From CAZVEV01 sp964625865 (GTDB taxonomy: Bacteria > Planctomycetota > Phycisphaerae > SM23-33), in NCBI GenBank assembly GCA_964625865.1, contig CAZVEV010000042.1, forward strand, positions 1 to 29,555: a stretch of 29,555 bases of DNA, written 5' to 3'. A program made the translations under genes and the position numbers. The notes under the pieces are model-generated. The model was given only the letters and a program-made list of their open reading frames with translations. It was not told the DNA's origin and searched no databases. Positions 22,083 to 29,220 of the stretch are shown piece by piece (the first letter of the stretch is position 1; every line of letters starts with the position of its first letter).

Positions 22083-24710
22083 ATGACGCACGAGCAGGAC
22101 AGCACTGACGCGACGGCGCCGGACGCGCCGGGTGCCGATGAGACGGCCTCGCCGATGCGCGTGGCGTGGCTTGCTACGGACGAAACGTTGGCCCATTTCG
22201 GGCGATCGCTCCGGCCGCTGGTGATCGGCCTGTCCGATGAACTGGTCACCACGATGCTGTTCCGGTCGGCGCGGGCCGAGCCCGGAGACGCCCTCGGGCC
22301 CGGCGTGCAGACCGTGCGGTATCCCGACCGCCGCCTGTTCGGCCCCGGCGCCAAGGCGGTGTCGTTCCTGGCCGAGAAGGTCCCCGGCGAGAAGGTCGAC
22401 CTGCTCCATGCGCTCGACGCGGACTCGGCCCACCTGGCGGCCATGGTGGCCGGCCATGCAGGCGTGCGCTACGTCGTATCGAGCCACCGCCTCGGCGACG
22501 GGGCGGCGTTGGGGACGGTGGGGGCCGACTGTGCCGCCGTGCTGGCCTCGTCGACGGCCATCCGGAACGACGTGATCGAGCGTCACGTGGCCGCCGCGGA
22601 CAAGGTTCACCTCGCCCGCCCCGGGGTGTATCGCGTTCGGTATCCGCTGTGTTTCACCGAGACCGGGCGGAGCATCGCGATCGTCGCCGGCGGGCCGTTG
22701 GAGTCCGCCCAGGCCTGGGAAGCGGTCCTGCGGACCTTCGCCGAACTGCAGTTACGCGAGTTCGACTGCGCGATGTTCATCCTTGCCTCGGGGGCGGGGC
22801 AGCGAGCGGCGCGACGCCTGGCGAGAGAACTCGACCTGCTCGGGCGGGTAACGTTCGCCGACGAGCAAGTGGCCTCGCAGTTCAGCGGAATCATCAAGGC
22901 CGCCGACGTGTACATCTCCGCCGCCCCCAGCAGCGAACTGGACGTTCGGTCCCTGATGGCGATGGCCAACGGGTCGGCTGTTCTTGCCGCCGAAGACCCC
23001 ACCGCGGACTTCCTCATCGACGGTCAGACCGCCCTGGTATTCAAGGAGGGCGACCACGCGGAGTTGACGACGAAGCTGGTGGCGATGCTTGACGACCACG
23101 CCGCCGCCCGTGCGCTGGCGTCGGTGGCCCTGACGTACGTGGGCGAGCACCACACCCCCGCCGCCGCCATTGCCATCCTGGGCGAGATCTATCGCACGTC
23201 GCTCGGCCCTGTCGCCCTTTCGCAGAGTACGCAGAGACGCGAGCGACTCGTGCGGTGGCCTCATGTCATCCGTCACGAGACCACTTCGGATTGCAGGAAA
23301 AGCCCCACGACGGCGTCGTGGGGATCCCCCGGACGCAGCCCGGGGGCTTTTGGGGAAGTTCACCCTTGCATACGGAAGGCGTATACGCGGTCAGGATTGA
23401 TCGACGTGATTGTCCACGCGAAGGCTTACGCTCCTGCCTCTTCAGACCGTCGTCTGGAGGCCGAAGGGTCTCAGCAGGGCGGCCAGGGGCTCGCGGAGGG
23501 GGGTGCTCAGGGGCGACATCGGGAGGCGAAGCTCGTTCTGGATCATGCCCGCCATGGCCATCGCGGCCTTGATCGGGATCGGGTTGGTCTCCACGAACAT
23601 GCCCTTGAACAGTGGGAAGAGCTTGTGATGCAGTTCGCGGGCCGTGTCGAACTGTCCGCCCAGGGCCGCGTCGCACAGCGCGCGGACCTCGTTGGGGAGG
23701 ATGTTGGCCAGCACGCTGATCACGCCCGAGGCGCCGACGGATATCAGGGGCAAGGTCAGCGAATCGTCACCGGAGAGGATCGTGATATCGCAGGCCGAGG
23801 CGACGGCGCTGGCCATGTCCAGCTTGCCGGTGGCTTCCTTGACCGCGACGACCATGTCGATTTCCTGGTACATCTTGACGATCGTCTCGGGCGCCAGCTC
23901 GATGCTCGTGCGCCCGGGGATGTTGTACAGGACGATGGGAAGTTCCGCGTCGGCCAGGCGGGCCACGTGCTCGAACATGCCCCGCTGGGTGGGCTTGTTG
24001 TAGTAGGGGTTGACGATGAGGCAGGCGTCGGCGCCGGCGTCCTTGGCGTGCTGGGTCAGCCTGAACGCCTCTGCCGTCGAGTTGCTCCCTGTGCCCGCGA
24101 TAACCGGTACGCGCCCGGCAGCGCGCTGGACGGTGAACTCAATGACCCTGTCATGCTCGGCGTGGCTGAGCGTGGGCGACTCACCGGTCGTTCCGCACGG
24201 GATCAGCCCCTGCGTGCCGTTTGCCAGTTGGAGGTCGATCAGGTCGCCAAACGCCTCCCAGTCTATCTCGCCGTTGGCAAACGGCGTGACCAGCGCGACC
24301 ATCGACCCTTCAAGTTTCAGTTTCTCTGCCATCATGCGGCCCTTTCTTACGGCGTTCACTTACCGGTGGGGCATGTTACGCCAACCGGCAGACAGATACA
24401 ACCCTCGCCCGGCTGCGTCCCGGCCAAGCCCCAGAAACGCCCCGTAGCCGCATGCCGTGCCTCTATCCACGTCTTACCCTTTCGGCCGGCAGATCGTCGC
24501 TCAGGCCGCGGCCTCGTGCGTGCCAGGGCGTACGGCTGGGCGGGGTCTCAGCCGTCGGCCGGCGCGATATCGATGAGGGCCTTCATCTCGGCGACCGCTT
24601 CACGCAGGCCCACCAGGACGGCGCGGGCGATGATGGAGTGGCCGATGTTGAACTCGGTGAATCCGTCGATCTCGGCGACGGGAGTGACGTTGGTGTACGT
24701 CAGTCCGTGA
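22083..24710 (+). CDS. Glycosyltransferase (GT-B fold, GT4-like) whose frame runs past its natural end
   Basis: The first 378 codons (22083-23216) encode a plausible GT4-like protein. There is an N-terminal half with MRVAWLATDETLAHFG and DLLHALDADSAHLAAMVAGH, then a C-terminal half with SIAIVAGGPLESAQAWEAVLRTF, LDLLGRVTFADEQVASQFSGIIKAADVYISAAPSSELDVRSLMAMANG and VLAAEDPTADFLIDGQTALVFKEGDHAEL. It lacks the strong EPFG motif, but S-ELDV-SLMAMANG occupies that place. After EIYRTSLG near 23205 the frame has no stop and continues through a repeat-like CGCAGAG run, the palindromic element at 23298-23351 and then antisense to dapA, ending only at 24710. The last 490 or so codons are probably not functional protein. 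A lost stop or a sequence error near 23200-23400 would explain this. Confidence 0.6.
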   Translation: MTHEQDSTDATAPDAPGADETASPMRVAWLATDETLAHFGRSLRPLVIGLSDELVTTMLFRSARAEPGDALGPGVQTVRYPDRRLFGPGAKAVSFLAEKVPGEKVDLLHALDADSAHLAAMVAGHAGVRYVVSSHRLGDGAALGTVGADCAAVLASSTAIRNDVIERHVAAADKVHLARPGVYRVRYPLCFTETGRSIAIVAGGPLESAQAWEAVLRTFAELQLREFDCAMFILASGAGQRAARRLARELDLLGRVTFADEQVASQFSGIIKAADVYISAAPSSELDVRSLMAMANGSAVLAAEDPTADFLIDGQTALVFKEGDHAELTTKLVAMLDDHAAARALASVALTYVGEHHTPAAAIAILGEIYRTSLGPVALSQSTQRRERLVRWPHVIRHETTSDCRKSPTTASWGSPGRSPGAFGEVHPCIRKAYTRSGLIDVIVHAKAYAPASSDRRLEAEGSQQGGQGLAEGGAQGRHREAKLVLDHARHGHRGLDRDRVGLHEHALEQWEELVMQFAGRVELSAQGRVAQRADLVGEDVGQHADHARGADGYQGQGQRIVTGEDRDIAGRGDGAGHVQLAGGFLDRDDHVDFLVHLDDRLGRQLDARAPGDVVQDDGKFRVGQAGHVLEHAPLGGLVVVGVDDEAGVGAGVLGVLGQPERLCRRVAPCARDNRYAPGSALDGELNDPVMLGVAERGRLTGRSARDQPLRAVCQLEVDQVAKRLPVYLAVGKRRDQRDHRPFKFQFLCHHAALSYGVHLPVGHVTPTGRQIQPSPGCVPAKPQKRPVAACRASIHVLPFRPADRRSGRGLVRARAYGWAGSQPSAGAISMRAFISATASRRPTRTARAMMEWPMLNSVNPSISATGVTLVYVSP
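23298..23351. terminator. Double-hairpin palindromic element, copy 2, likely bidirectional terminator
   Basis: CCCCACGAC 23303-23311 / GTCGTGGGG 23315-23323 (loop GGC), then CCCCCGG 23326-23332 / CCGGGGG 23340-23346, bounded by AAAAGCCCC (23298-23306) and GGGGCTTTT (23343-23351), which are complementary. T-runs therefore exist on both strands, right for ending the convergent glycosyltransferase and dapA transcripts. It has the same layout as 4334-4383. Confidence 0.6.
23442..24335 (-). CDS. dapA: 4-hydroxy-tetrahydrodipicolinate synthase
   Basis: Condenses pyruvate with aspartate semialdehyde, the first committed step to diaminopimelate and lysine; cytoplasmic TIM barrel. Encodes 297 residues from the ATG at 24335 (MMAEKLKLEG), with AAAGG a few bases upstream. 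Active-site residues fit: GTTGES with Thr49-Thr50, Tyr111/112 in NPYYNKPTQ, Tyr137 in LYNIPGRT with Arg142, and the Schiff-base Lys166 in VAVKEATG. The C-terminus (LRLPMSPLSTPLREPLAALLRPFGL) is normal. It is first of the minus-strand genes as listed, but 212 bases downstream of pdxJ. Confidence 0.96.
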   Translation of the reverse strand: MMAEKLKLEGSMVALVTPFANGEIDWEAFGDLIDLQLANGTQGLIPCGTTGESPTLSHAEHDRVIEFTVQRAAGRVPVIAGTGSNSTAEAFRLTQHAKDAGADACLIVNPYYNKPTQRGMFEHVARLADAELPIVLYNIPGRTSIELAPETIVKMYQEIDMVVAVKEATGKLDMASAVASACDITILSGDDSLTLPLISVGASGVISVLANILPNEVRALCDAALGGQFDTARELHHKLFPLFKGMFVETNPIPIKAAMAMAGMIQNELRLPMSPLSTPLREPLAALLRPFGLQTTV

Positions 24711-25300
24711 CCGCCGTGAACGGTCAGGCCCGCCTGCAGGCCGAGATCAACGCCGGCGGCGATGTCGGCCAATGTCTTGGCGGACTGGTCATGCCGCTGG
24801 TGGGAGTTGTCGATGAGGCAGGCGTTGGCGTAGGCGCCGGTGTGGATTTCCATCGCGTCGCAGCCGGCGGCGGCGGCAGCAGCGATGTGGGCGTCAACCG
24901 GATCGATGAAGGCGCTGACCTCGATGCCCGCGTCGCGCAGGGCGGCGGTGACCTGGCCCAATCGTTCGGCATGGGTCACCGTGTCCAGCCCGCCCTCGGT
25001 GGTGACCTCTTGGCGCTTCTCGGGCACGAGGGTGGCCTGGTCGGGCTTGAGGTCCAGCGCGATCGCCACGATCTCGGGATCCATGGACATCTCCATGTTG
25101 AGCTTGCAGCGAACGGTCTGCTTGAGCACGCGGGCGTCGCGGTCGTTGATGTGTCGCCGGTCGACCCTCAGGTGGAACGTGATGCAGTCGGCCCCGCCGA
25201 GTTCGGCCTCGACGGCCGCCCAGGCCGGGTCCGGCTCGACCGTCTGCCTCGCCTGGCGAATCGTCGCCACATGATCGATGTTAACACCCAGTCCAGCCAT
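24548..25300 (-). CDS. pdxJ: Pyridoxine 5'-phosphate synthase
   Basis: Joins 3-amino-2-oxopropyl phosphate and 1-deoxyxylulose 5-phosphate to form pyridoxine 5'-phosphate in the DXP-dependent vitamin B6 route. Encodes 250 residues, typical length. The start at 25300 (MAGLGVNIDHVATIRQARQT) matches the family's first residues; an in-frame ATG at 25315 would add five residues. Conserved pieces: NIDHVATIRQAR, CITFHLRVDRRHINDRD, TLVPEKRQEVTTEGGLD, EIHTGAYA, LTVHGGHGLTYTNV and EFNIGHSIIARAV. It lies 55 bases after the araD stop on the same strand. Confidence 0.96.
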   Translation of the reverse strand: MAGLGVNIDHVATIRQARQTVEPDPAWAAVEAELGGADCITFHLRVDRRHINDRDARVLKQTVRCKLNMEMSMDPEIVAIALDLKPDQATLVPEKRQEVTTEGGLDTVTHAERLGQVTAALRDAGIEVSAFIDPVDAHIAAAAAAGCDAMEIHTGAYANACLIDNSHQRHDQSAKTLADIAAGVDLGLQAGLTVHGGHGLTYTNVTPVAEIDGFTEFNIGHSIIARAVLVGLREAVAEMKALIDIAPADG

Positions 25301-25355
25301 CGTTCCAACTCCCATCAGTGCAGCGATGCTGCTTCGAGATTCGAGTTTGCGGCGA

Positions 25356-26054
25356 TCAGCCGCTGTCCTGTCCATAGTACGCATCGGTCCCGTGCTTGCG
25401 GAGGAAATGCTTGTCCAGCAGGGCCTGCGGGAACGGCGTCGGGTACGGTTCAAGTGCGACCGTTCTGGCCGCCAGAAGGGCCAGGTGCTCCAGAATCACC
25501 GCGTTGTGCACGGCCGCGTGCGGATCGGCGCCCCAGGCAAACGGTCCATGCCGGGCCACCAGCACGCCGGGGACTTGTACGGGGTCCAGCTTCGCGAAGC
25601 GCTCGACGATGACCTTTCCGGTGTTGGCCTCGCAGTCGCGGCGGATCTCGGCGTCGGTCATCTCTCGCGTGCAGGGGATCGCGCCGTAGAAGTAGTCCGC
25701 GTGTGTCGTGCCGAAGACGGGAATATCGTGGGACGCCTGCGCCCATGCCGTCGCAGAGGTGCTGTGCGTGTGCACCACCCCGCCGATGTCCGCGAACGCG
25801 CGGTACAGTTCAAGGTGCGTCGGCGTGTCGCTGCTGGGACGCAGACTGCCTTCGACCACCTCGCCGCTGTCCAGTGAGACGACGACCATCTGCCTGGCCG
25901 TCATCTCGTCATACGAAACGCCCGAGGGCTTTATCACGACCTGGCCGGCATCGCGGTCGATCCCGCTGACATTGCCAAACGTCTGGACGACCAGCCCGGC
26001 GCGGCAGATCTCGCGGTTCGCGTCGCAAACGGCCTGTTTCAGTTCTTTAAGCAT
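25356..26054 (-). CDS. araD: L-ribulose-5-phosphate 4-epimerase
   Basis: Converts L-ribulose 5-phosphate to D-xylulose 5-phosphate, entry to the pentose phosphate pathway. Encodes 232 residues from ATG 26054 (MLKELKQAV), with GGAAG five bases upstream. Class II aldolase family: GNVSG (28-32), metal ligands Asp76, His95 and His97 (HTHS) and His169 (ARHGPFAWG), and Asp120 in THADYFYG. This numbering matches E. coli AraD closely. UlaF/SgbE are near relatives, but the araB neighbour favours AraD. It starts 42 bases after araB's stop and is probably in one operon with it. Confidence 0.94.
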   Translation of the reverse strand: MLKELKQAVCDANREICRAGLVVQTFGNVSGIDRDAGQVVIKPSGVSYDEMTARQMVVVSLDSGEVVEGSLRPSSDTPTHLELYRAFADIGGVVHTHSTSATAWAQASHDIPVFGTTHADYFYGAIPCTREMTDAEIRRDCEANTGKVIVERFAKLDPVQVPGVLVARHGPFAWGADPHAAVHNAVILEHLALLAARTVALEPYPTPFPQALLDKHFLRKHGTDAYYGQDSG

Positions 26055-26096
26055 GTGTCTTCCATTGCTCGGCACGGGCCCGGCGGGGCGGCGAGA

Positions 26097-27785
26097 TCAC
26101 TTTCGCGCCTTGGCGCGAATCGCCAGCAGGTCCTTCATTACGCCGTGCAGGCTGCCCGCCTGCCCGGCCGTGCCGAACGCATCGTGCAGTCGCCGGTAGA
26201 GGATATACAGTTCCTTGTAGATCGCGTGGGCTTTGGGATTGGGTGTGTAGACTTTGCGCTTCAGGCCGGTCATGGCCTTCAGGGCGGCGGGGAACGAGGC
26301 ATAGCCGCCGGCCTTCCTGCCGGCGACGACTGCCCCCGCGATGGCCGAACCGAGCGCGCAGGTCTGTCCGCTGCGGGAGATCTTCATCGGCCTGCCTGTC
26401 ACGTCGGCGTAGATCTGCATGACCGTGGGGTTCTTCTCGGCGATTCCACCGCAGTTGACGACCTGGCGGACCTTCACGCCGTACTCCTCGAAGCGGTTGA
26501 TGATGGTCAGCGCGCCGAAGGCGGTCGCCTCGATCAGGGCGCGGTAGATCTCCGGGGGGGTCGTGTAGAGGGTCTGGCCGAGCAGCAGGCCGGTCAGTCG
26601 CTGGTCGCCCAGGATCGTCCGATTGCCGTTGTTCCAGTCCAGGGCCAGCAGTCCCGAGGCGCCGGGCTTGATCCGGGCCGCCCGGGCGGTCAGGGCCTCA
26701 TGGCTGCCGGCGTCGGCCCCGCCGGGCTGAATAACGTTGACGAACCAGTTGAAGATGTCCCCGACGGCGGACTGGCCCGCCTCCAGGCCGATCATGTTCG
26801 GCAGGACGCTTCCCGGTACGATGCCGCACAGCCCCGGGATGTCAGCCAGCGGCTTGCGGGACGGGTGGACCATGATGTCGCACGTGCTCGTGCCGATAAT
26901 CTTGACCAGCGTGCCTGTCGCGACCCCTGCCCCGACGGCCCCGAAATGTGCGTCGAACGCGCCGACGGCTACCGGGATGCCCGCCGGAAGTCCCGTCTTG
27001 CTCGCCCACGCCTCGGTCAGCCCACCGGCGGCCTGATTGATCCCGTAGGCCTTGTCGGCCATGCGCTGGCGCAACATGCCCAGCGCCGGGTCCAGTTTCG
27101 ACAGGAACCGCTTGTCCGGATAGCCGCCCCAGGCGTCGTTGTACATGGCCTTGTGACCGGCGGCACACACGCCGACCTTCAGCGTCGCCGGCGACTGCGT
27201 GCCGGTCAGCATGGCCGGAATCCAGTCGGCGATCTCGACCCACGTGTAGGCCGCGTCGAACACCCGCCGGCGCGTTCGCAGGCAGTGCAGGACCTTGCTG
27301 AAGAACCACTCGCTGCTGTACCTCCCGCCGCACTTGGCCAGGTACTGCGGGCGCAGGCGACCGGCCAGGGCCGTGATCTCCTCGGCCTCGGCGACGCCCG
27401 TATGGTCCTTCCACAGCCACGCCATCGCCGCCGGATCGTTGGCGAAGGCCTTCTTCGTCATCGCCAGCGCATTGCCCTCCTCGTCCACCGGCAGGGGGGT
27501 AGACCCCGTCGTGTCCACGCCGATGCCGATGACCTGGGCCGCCTTGAACGTCTTGACCTTCCGTCTGGCCGACGCCAGGACCCGTTTGATTGTTACCGCG
27601 GTGCCCTTGAAATAGTCGGCTGGGTGCTGCCGCGCCAGGTTTGGGTCCCGGGAGAGGATGACGCCTTCCTGGCCGTGCTCGTAGGTCCAGACAGCCGTGG
27701 CGATCTCCCGCCCGTTGGCAACGTTGACGAGAACCGCGCGAACTGAATTCGTGCCGTAGTCCAACCCGATCGTGTACCTGGGCAT
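26097..27785 (-). CDS. araB: Ribulokinase
   Basis: Phosphorylates L-ribulose (and often other ribuloses) with ATP; FGGY sugar kinase. Encodes 562 residues, close to E. coli AraB (566). Opens MPRYTIGLDYGTNSVRAVLV, the ATP-phosphate loop. AraB-specific segments are clear: GIGVDTTGSTPLPVDEEGNAL, WLWKDHTGVAEAEEIT, YSSEWFFSKVLHCLR, CAAGHKAMYNDAWGGYP, VGAFDAHFGAVGAG (catalytic Asp), KIIGTSTCDIM and GLEAGQSAVGDIFNWFV. The RBS AAAGGGA is just upstream on the minus strand. It is first of the araB-araD pair. No L-arabinose isomerase gene is in the window. Confidence 0.95.
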   Translation of the reverse strand: MPRYTIGLDYGTNSVRAVLVNVANGREIATAVWTYEHGQEGVILSRDPNLARQHPADYFKGTAVTIKRVLASARRKVKTFKAAQVIGIGVDTTGSTPLPVDEEGNALAMTKKAFANDPAAMAWLWKDHTGVAEAEEITALAGRLRPQYLAKCGGRYSSEWFFSKVLHCLRTRRRVFDAAYTWVEIADWIPAMLTGTQSPATLKVGVCAAGHKAMYNDAWGGYPDKRFLSKLDPALGMLRQRMADKAYGINQAAGGLTEAWASKTGLPAGIPVAVGAFDAHFGAVGAGVATGTLVKIIGTSTCDIMVHPSRKPLADIPGLCGIVPGSVLPNMIGLEAGQSAVGDIFNWFVNVIQPGGADAGSHEALTARAARIKPGASGLLALDWNNGNRTILGDQRLTGLLLGQTLYTTPPEIYRALIEATAFGALTIINRFEEYGVKVRQVVNCGGIAEKNPTVMQIYADVTGRPMKISRSGQTCALGSAIAGAVVAGRKAGGYASFPAALKAMTGLKRKVYTPNPKAHAIYKELYILYRRLHDAFGTAGQAGSLHGVMKDLLAIRAKARK

Positions 27786-27919
27786 AGCGGTGTCCCTTTG
27801 CCATCACAATGACGTCAGCGATCCGTACGGGCAGATGATACGGAGGCCGCGGTGTGAAATCCAGCACAGAGACGGTCGATGGCGGGCCTGCGGACCTGTT
27901 CGGCAAGAAAAGTGAGCGC
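27786..27919. promoter_or_regulatory. araB upstream region with two short palindromes
   Basis: This 134-base gap separates araB (minus) from the RNA-like array. It holds TGACGTCA (27810-27817) and CCGTACGG (27823-27830), both perfect 8-base palindromes, and CCGTA 27823-27827 is repeated inverted as TACGG at 27839-27843. These are candidate sites for a sugar-responsive repressor (LacI or GntR type). No clear -10/-35 pair was found. Confidence 0.3.
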
Positions 27920-27966
27920 AAAAAAAGTGGGCGTGACGCAGGTTGCTCAGGCCTGCGTCATCACCC
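27920..27966 (-). terminator. Intrinsic terminator of copy 1 (minus strand)
   Basis: On the minus strand, arms 27952-27966 and 27929-27942 form a 14-bp stem with one bulged A and one G·U. It is followed by AC and then seven T (A-run at 27920-27926). It also shields araB from array transcription. Confidence 0.65.
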
Positions 27967-28241
27967 TTCGCCTTGGTAGAAATCCCATCTTGCGATGAAC
28001 GCATCGCGGGGACCCCGGCGGAGGAGGGACCGGAATCTGCCGACGGGCGCTCATCTCCGTCGGTCGCTGACGCGTGTCAGACTTCTACCGTTGGACATCT
28101 CGCAGACACTCGCCCAAGGAGGAGGAGGCGAGAAACAACGGTGGGCGCTCATCTCCACAACGGTGGGCGCTCATCTCCACCGCCGTCGTCATTTACGCGA
28201 AACGTCCAAACTCAGCATACCGATTGCGTCGTGAATACGGT
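27920..28241 (-). ncRNA. Candidate small structured RNA, copy 1 (minus strand)
   Basis: Predicted from base pairing and comparison of the four copies. Long-range helix P2 pairs GGTAGAA 27975-27981 with TTCTACC 28083-28089; P3 pairs TTGGAC 28091-28096 with GTCCAA 28204-28209. Within P2: GCGATG 27992-27997 / CATCGC 28002-28007, a CCGG-stemmed hairpin, and CCGACGG 28040-28046 / CCGTCGG 28057-28063. Within P3: CTCGCC 28109-28114 / GGCGAG 28127-28132, and two CGGTGG hairpins (28139, 28161). On the minus strand the loops read UCCCUCCUCCG, UCCUCCUCCUUG and AGAUGAGCGC. A 5' hairpin (ACCGATT 28219 / AATACGGT 28234) and the terminator at 27920-27966 bound it. The 5' end and promoter are not resolved. 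Confidence 0.55.
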
Positions 28242-28349
28242 GGACAGTCCGGACGGACTGTCCAGTGCTCCTCGGTCGACACGTCTTTTCAGTGTCGCCC
28301 TGGCCGGCGAGGCAACCCCTCAGTAAGCCCACGCCGGCGGAAGAAACGG

Positions 28350-28395
28350 AAAAAAGTGGGCGTGACGCAGGTTGCTCAGGCCTGCGTCATCACCC
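28350..28395 (-). terminator. Intrinsic terminator of copy 2 (minus strand)
   Basis: Same stem as copy 1 (28358-28371 with 28381-28395), followed on the minus strand by AC and six T (A-run 28350-28355). Confidence 0.62.
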
Positions 28396-28654
28396 TTCGC
28401 CTTGGTAGAAATCCCATCTTGCGATGAACGCATCGCGGGGACCCCGGCGGAGGAGGGACCGGAATCTGCCGACGGGCGCTCATCTCCGTCGGTCGCTGAC
28501 GCGTGTCAGACTTCTACCGTTGGACATCTCGCAGACAACCGCCCAAGGAGGAGAAGGCGGCATACGACGGTGGGCGCTCATCTCCACCGCCGCTGTCAGT
28601 TACGCGAAACGTCCAAGCTCAGCAAATCCTCTCCAAATATTCCCTCGTGAACAC
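28350..28654 (-). ncRNA. Candidate small structured RNA, copy 2 (minus strand)
   Basis: Same fold as copy 1: P2 is GGTAGAA 28404-28410 / TTCTACC 28512-28518; P3 is TTGGAC 28520-28525 / GTCCAA 28611-28616. Hairpins are CCGACGG 28469-28475 / CCGTCGG 28486-28492 and CGGTGG 28568-28573 / CCACCG 28584-28589, each with the GCGCTCATCT (plus-strand) loop. The purine-loop hairpin changes from TCGCC/GGCGA to CCGCC/GGCGG, a compensated pair change. The 5' hairpin (28637-28642 with 28649-28654) pairs fully only on the minus strand, using two G·U pairs. Confidence 0.55.
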
Positions 28655-28762
28655 GGAAGAGCCCCAAGGCCCTTCCACAGGCCCCTCGGTCGACGCCCTT
28701 CGCCTATTGAGGAAACCGGGCGGGGCCCAGGCCCTCTCAAGCCCTCGCCGGTCGAACGTCGG

Positions 28763-28808
28763 AAAAAAGCGGGTGTGACGCAGGTTGCTCAGACCTGCGT
28801 CATCACCC
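28763..28808 (-). terminator. Intrinsic terminator of copy 3 (minus strand)
   Basis: The stem is fully Watson-Crick here apart from one bulged A: GGGTG plus TGACGCAGGT against ACCTGCGTCA plus CACCC. It is followed on the minus strand by GC and six T (28763-28768). Confidence 0.65.
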
Positions 28809-29072
28809 TTCGCCTTTGGTAGAGACCCTTCTCAGTGAGGCATGTGATGCGAAGGGGCCTGGTAGGAGGAGGGACCAGAACCGCCAGCGGGCGCTCATCT
28901 CCGCCGGTTTCGCAACAGCGTTACGTTCTCTACCATTGAAAGTCCCGCAGACACTCGCCCAAGGAGGAGGAGGCGATAAACAACGGTGGGCGCTCATCTC
29001 CACCGCCGCCGTCAATTACGCGAAACTTCCAAGCTCAGCACAAATCCTCTCTGGTATTCCCTCTCGAATACC
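28763..29072 (-). ncRNA. Candidate small structured RNA, copy 3 (minus strand)
   Basis: The most informative copy. P2 is GGTAGAG 28818-28824 / CTCTACC 28928-28934, an A-T to G-C compensated change against copy 1. P3 is TTGAAAG 28936-28942 / CTTCCAA 29026-29032, with a compensated change and a plus-strand A·C that is G·U on the minus strand. The first AGAUGAGCGC hairpin (loop 28891-28900) likewise has a plus-strand A·C that becomes G·U on minus. The stem at the first purine loop is CTGG/CCAG here against CCGG/CCGG in copy 1. The anti-SD-like loop is at 28960-28971, and a perfect 5' hairpin is GGTATTC 29053-29059 / GAATACC 29066-29072. Confidence 0.58.
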
Positions 29073-29174
29073 GAAGGGCCTAAAGCACAGGCCCCTCAGG
29101 GCTCCTCGGCCGACACACTCACTCTCCGGCAGGTCAGGCGCCTCTCATCAGCGCCAGGTCTGCCGGTCATGGAC

Positions 29175-29220
29175 AAAAAGCTGGGTGTGACGCAGGTTGC
29201 TCAGACCTGCGTCATCACCC
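29175..29220 (-). terminator. Intrinsic terminator of copy 4 (minus strand)
   Basis: Same stem as copy 3 (29183-29197 with 29205-29220), followed on the minus strand by AGC and five T (29175-29179). Confidence 0.58.

Larger units (their letters stand above)
27920..28349. repeat. Tandem repeat unit 1 of the RNA-like array
   Basis: First of at least four direct repeats, 429 bases to the next. The first 290 or so bases are highly similar to unit 2, with whole stretches near identical. The remainder (28217-28349) is variable except for a CCTCGGTCGAC box at 28270-28280 and a unique 10-bp perfect hairpin, GGACAGTCCG 28242-28251 / CGGACTGTCC 28254-28263. An internal 22-base tandem duplication (28136-28157, 28158-28179) is found only here. 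Confidence 0.9.
28350..28762. repeat. Tandem repeat unit 2 of the RNA-like array
   Basis: Almost identical to unit 1 from 28350 to about 28620, without the 22-base duplication. The variable part holds CCTCGGTCGAC at 28684-28694. The distance to unit 3 is 413 bases. Confidence 0.9.
28763..29174. repeat. Tandem repeat unit 3 of the RNA-like array
   Basis: Diverged from units 1 and 2 by many substitutions, yet it keeps all main helices. The box CCTCGGCCGAC is at 29104-29114. The distance to unit 4 is 412 bases. Confidence 0.88.
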
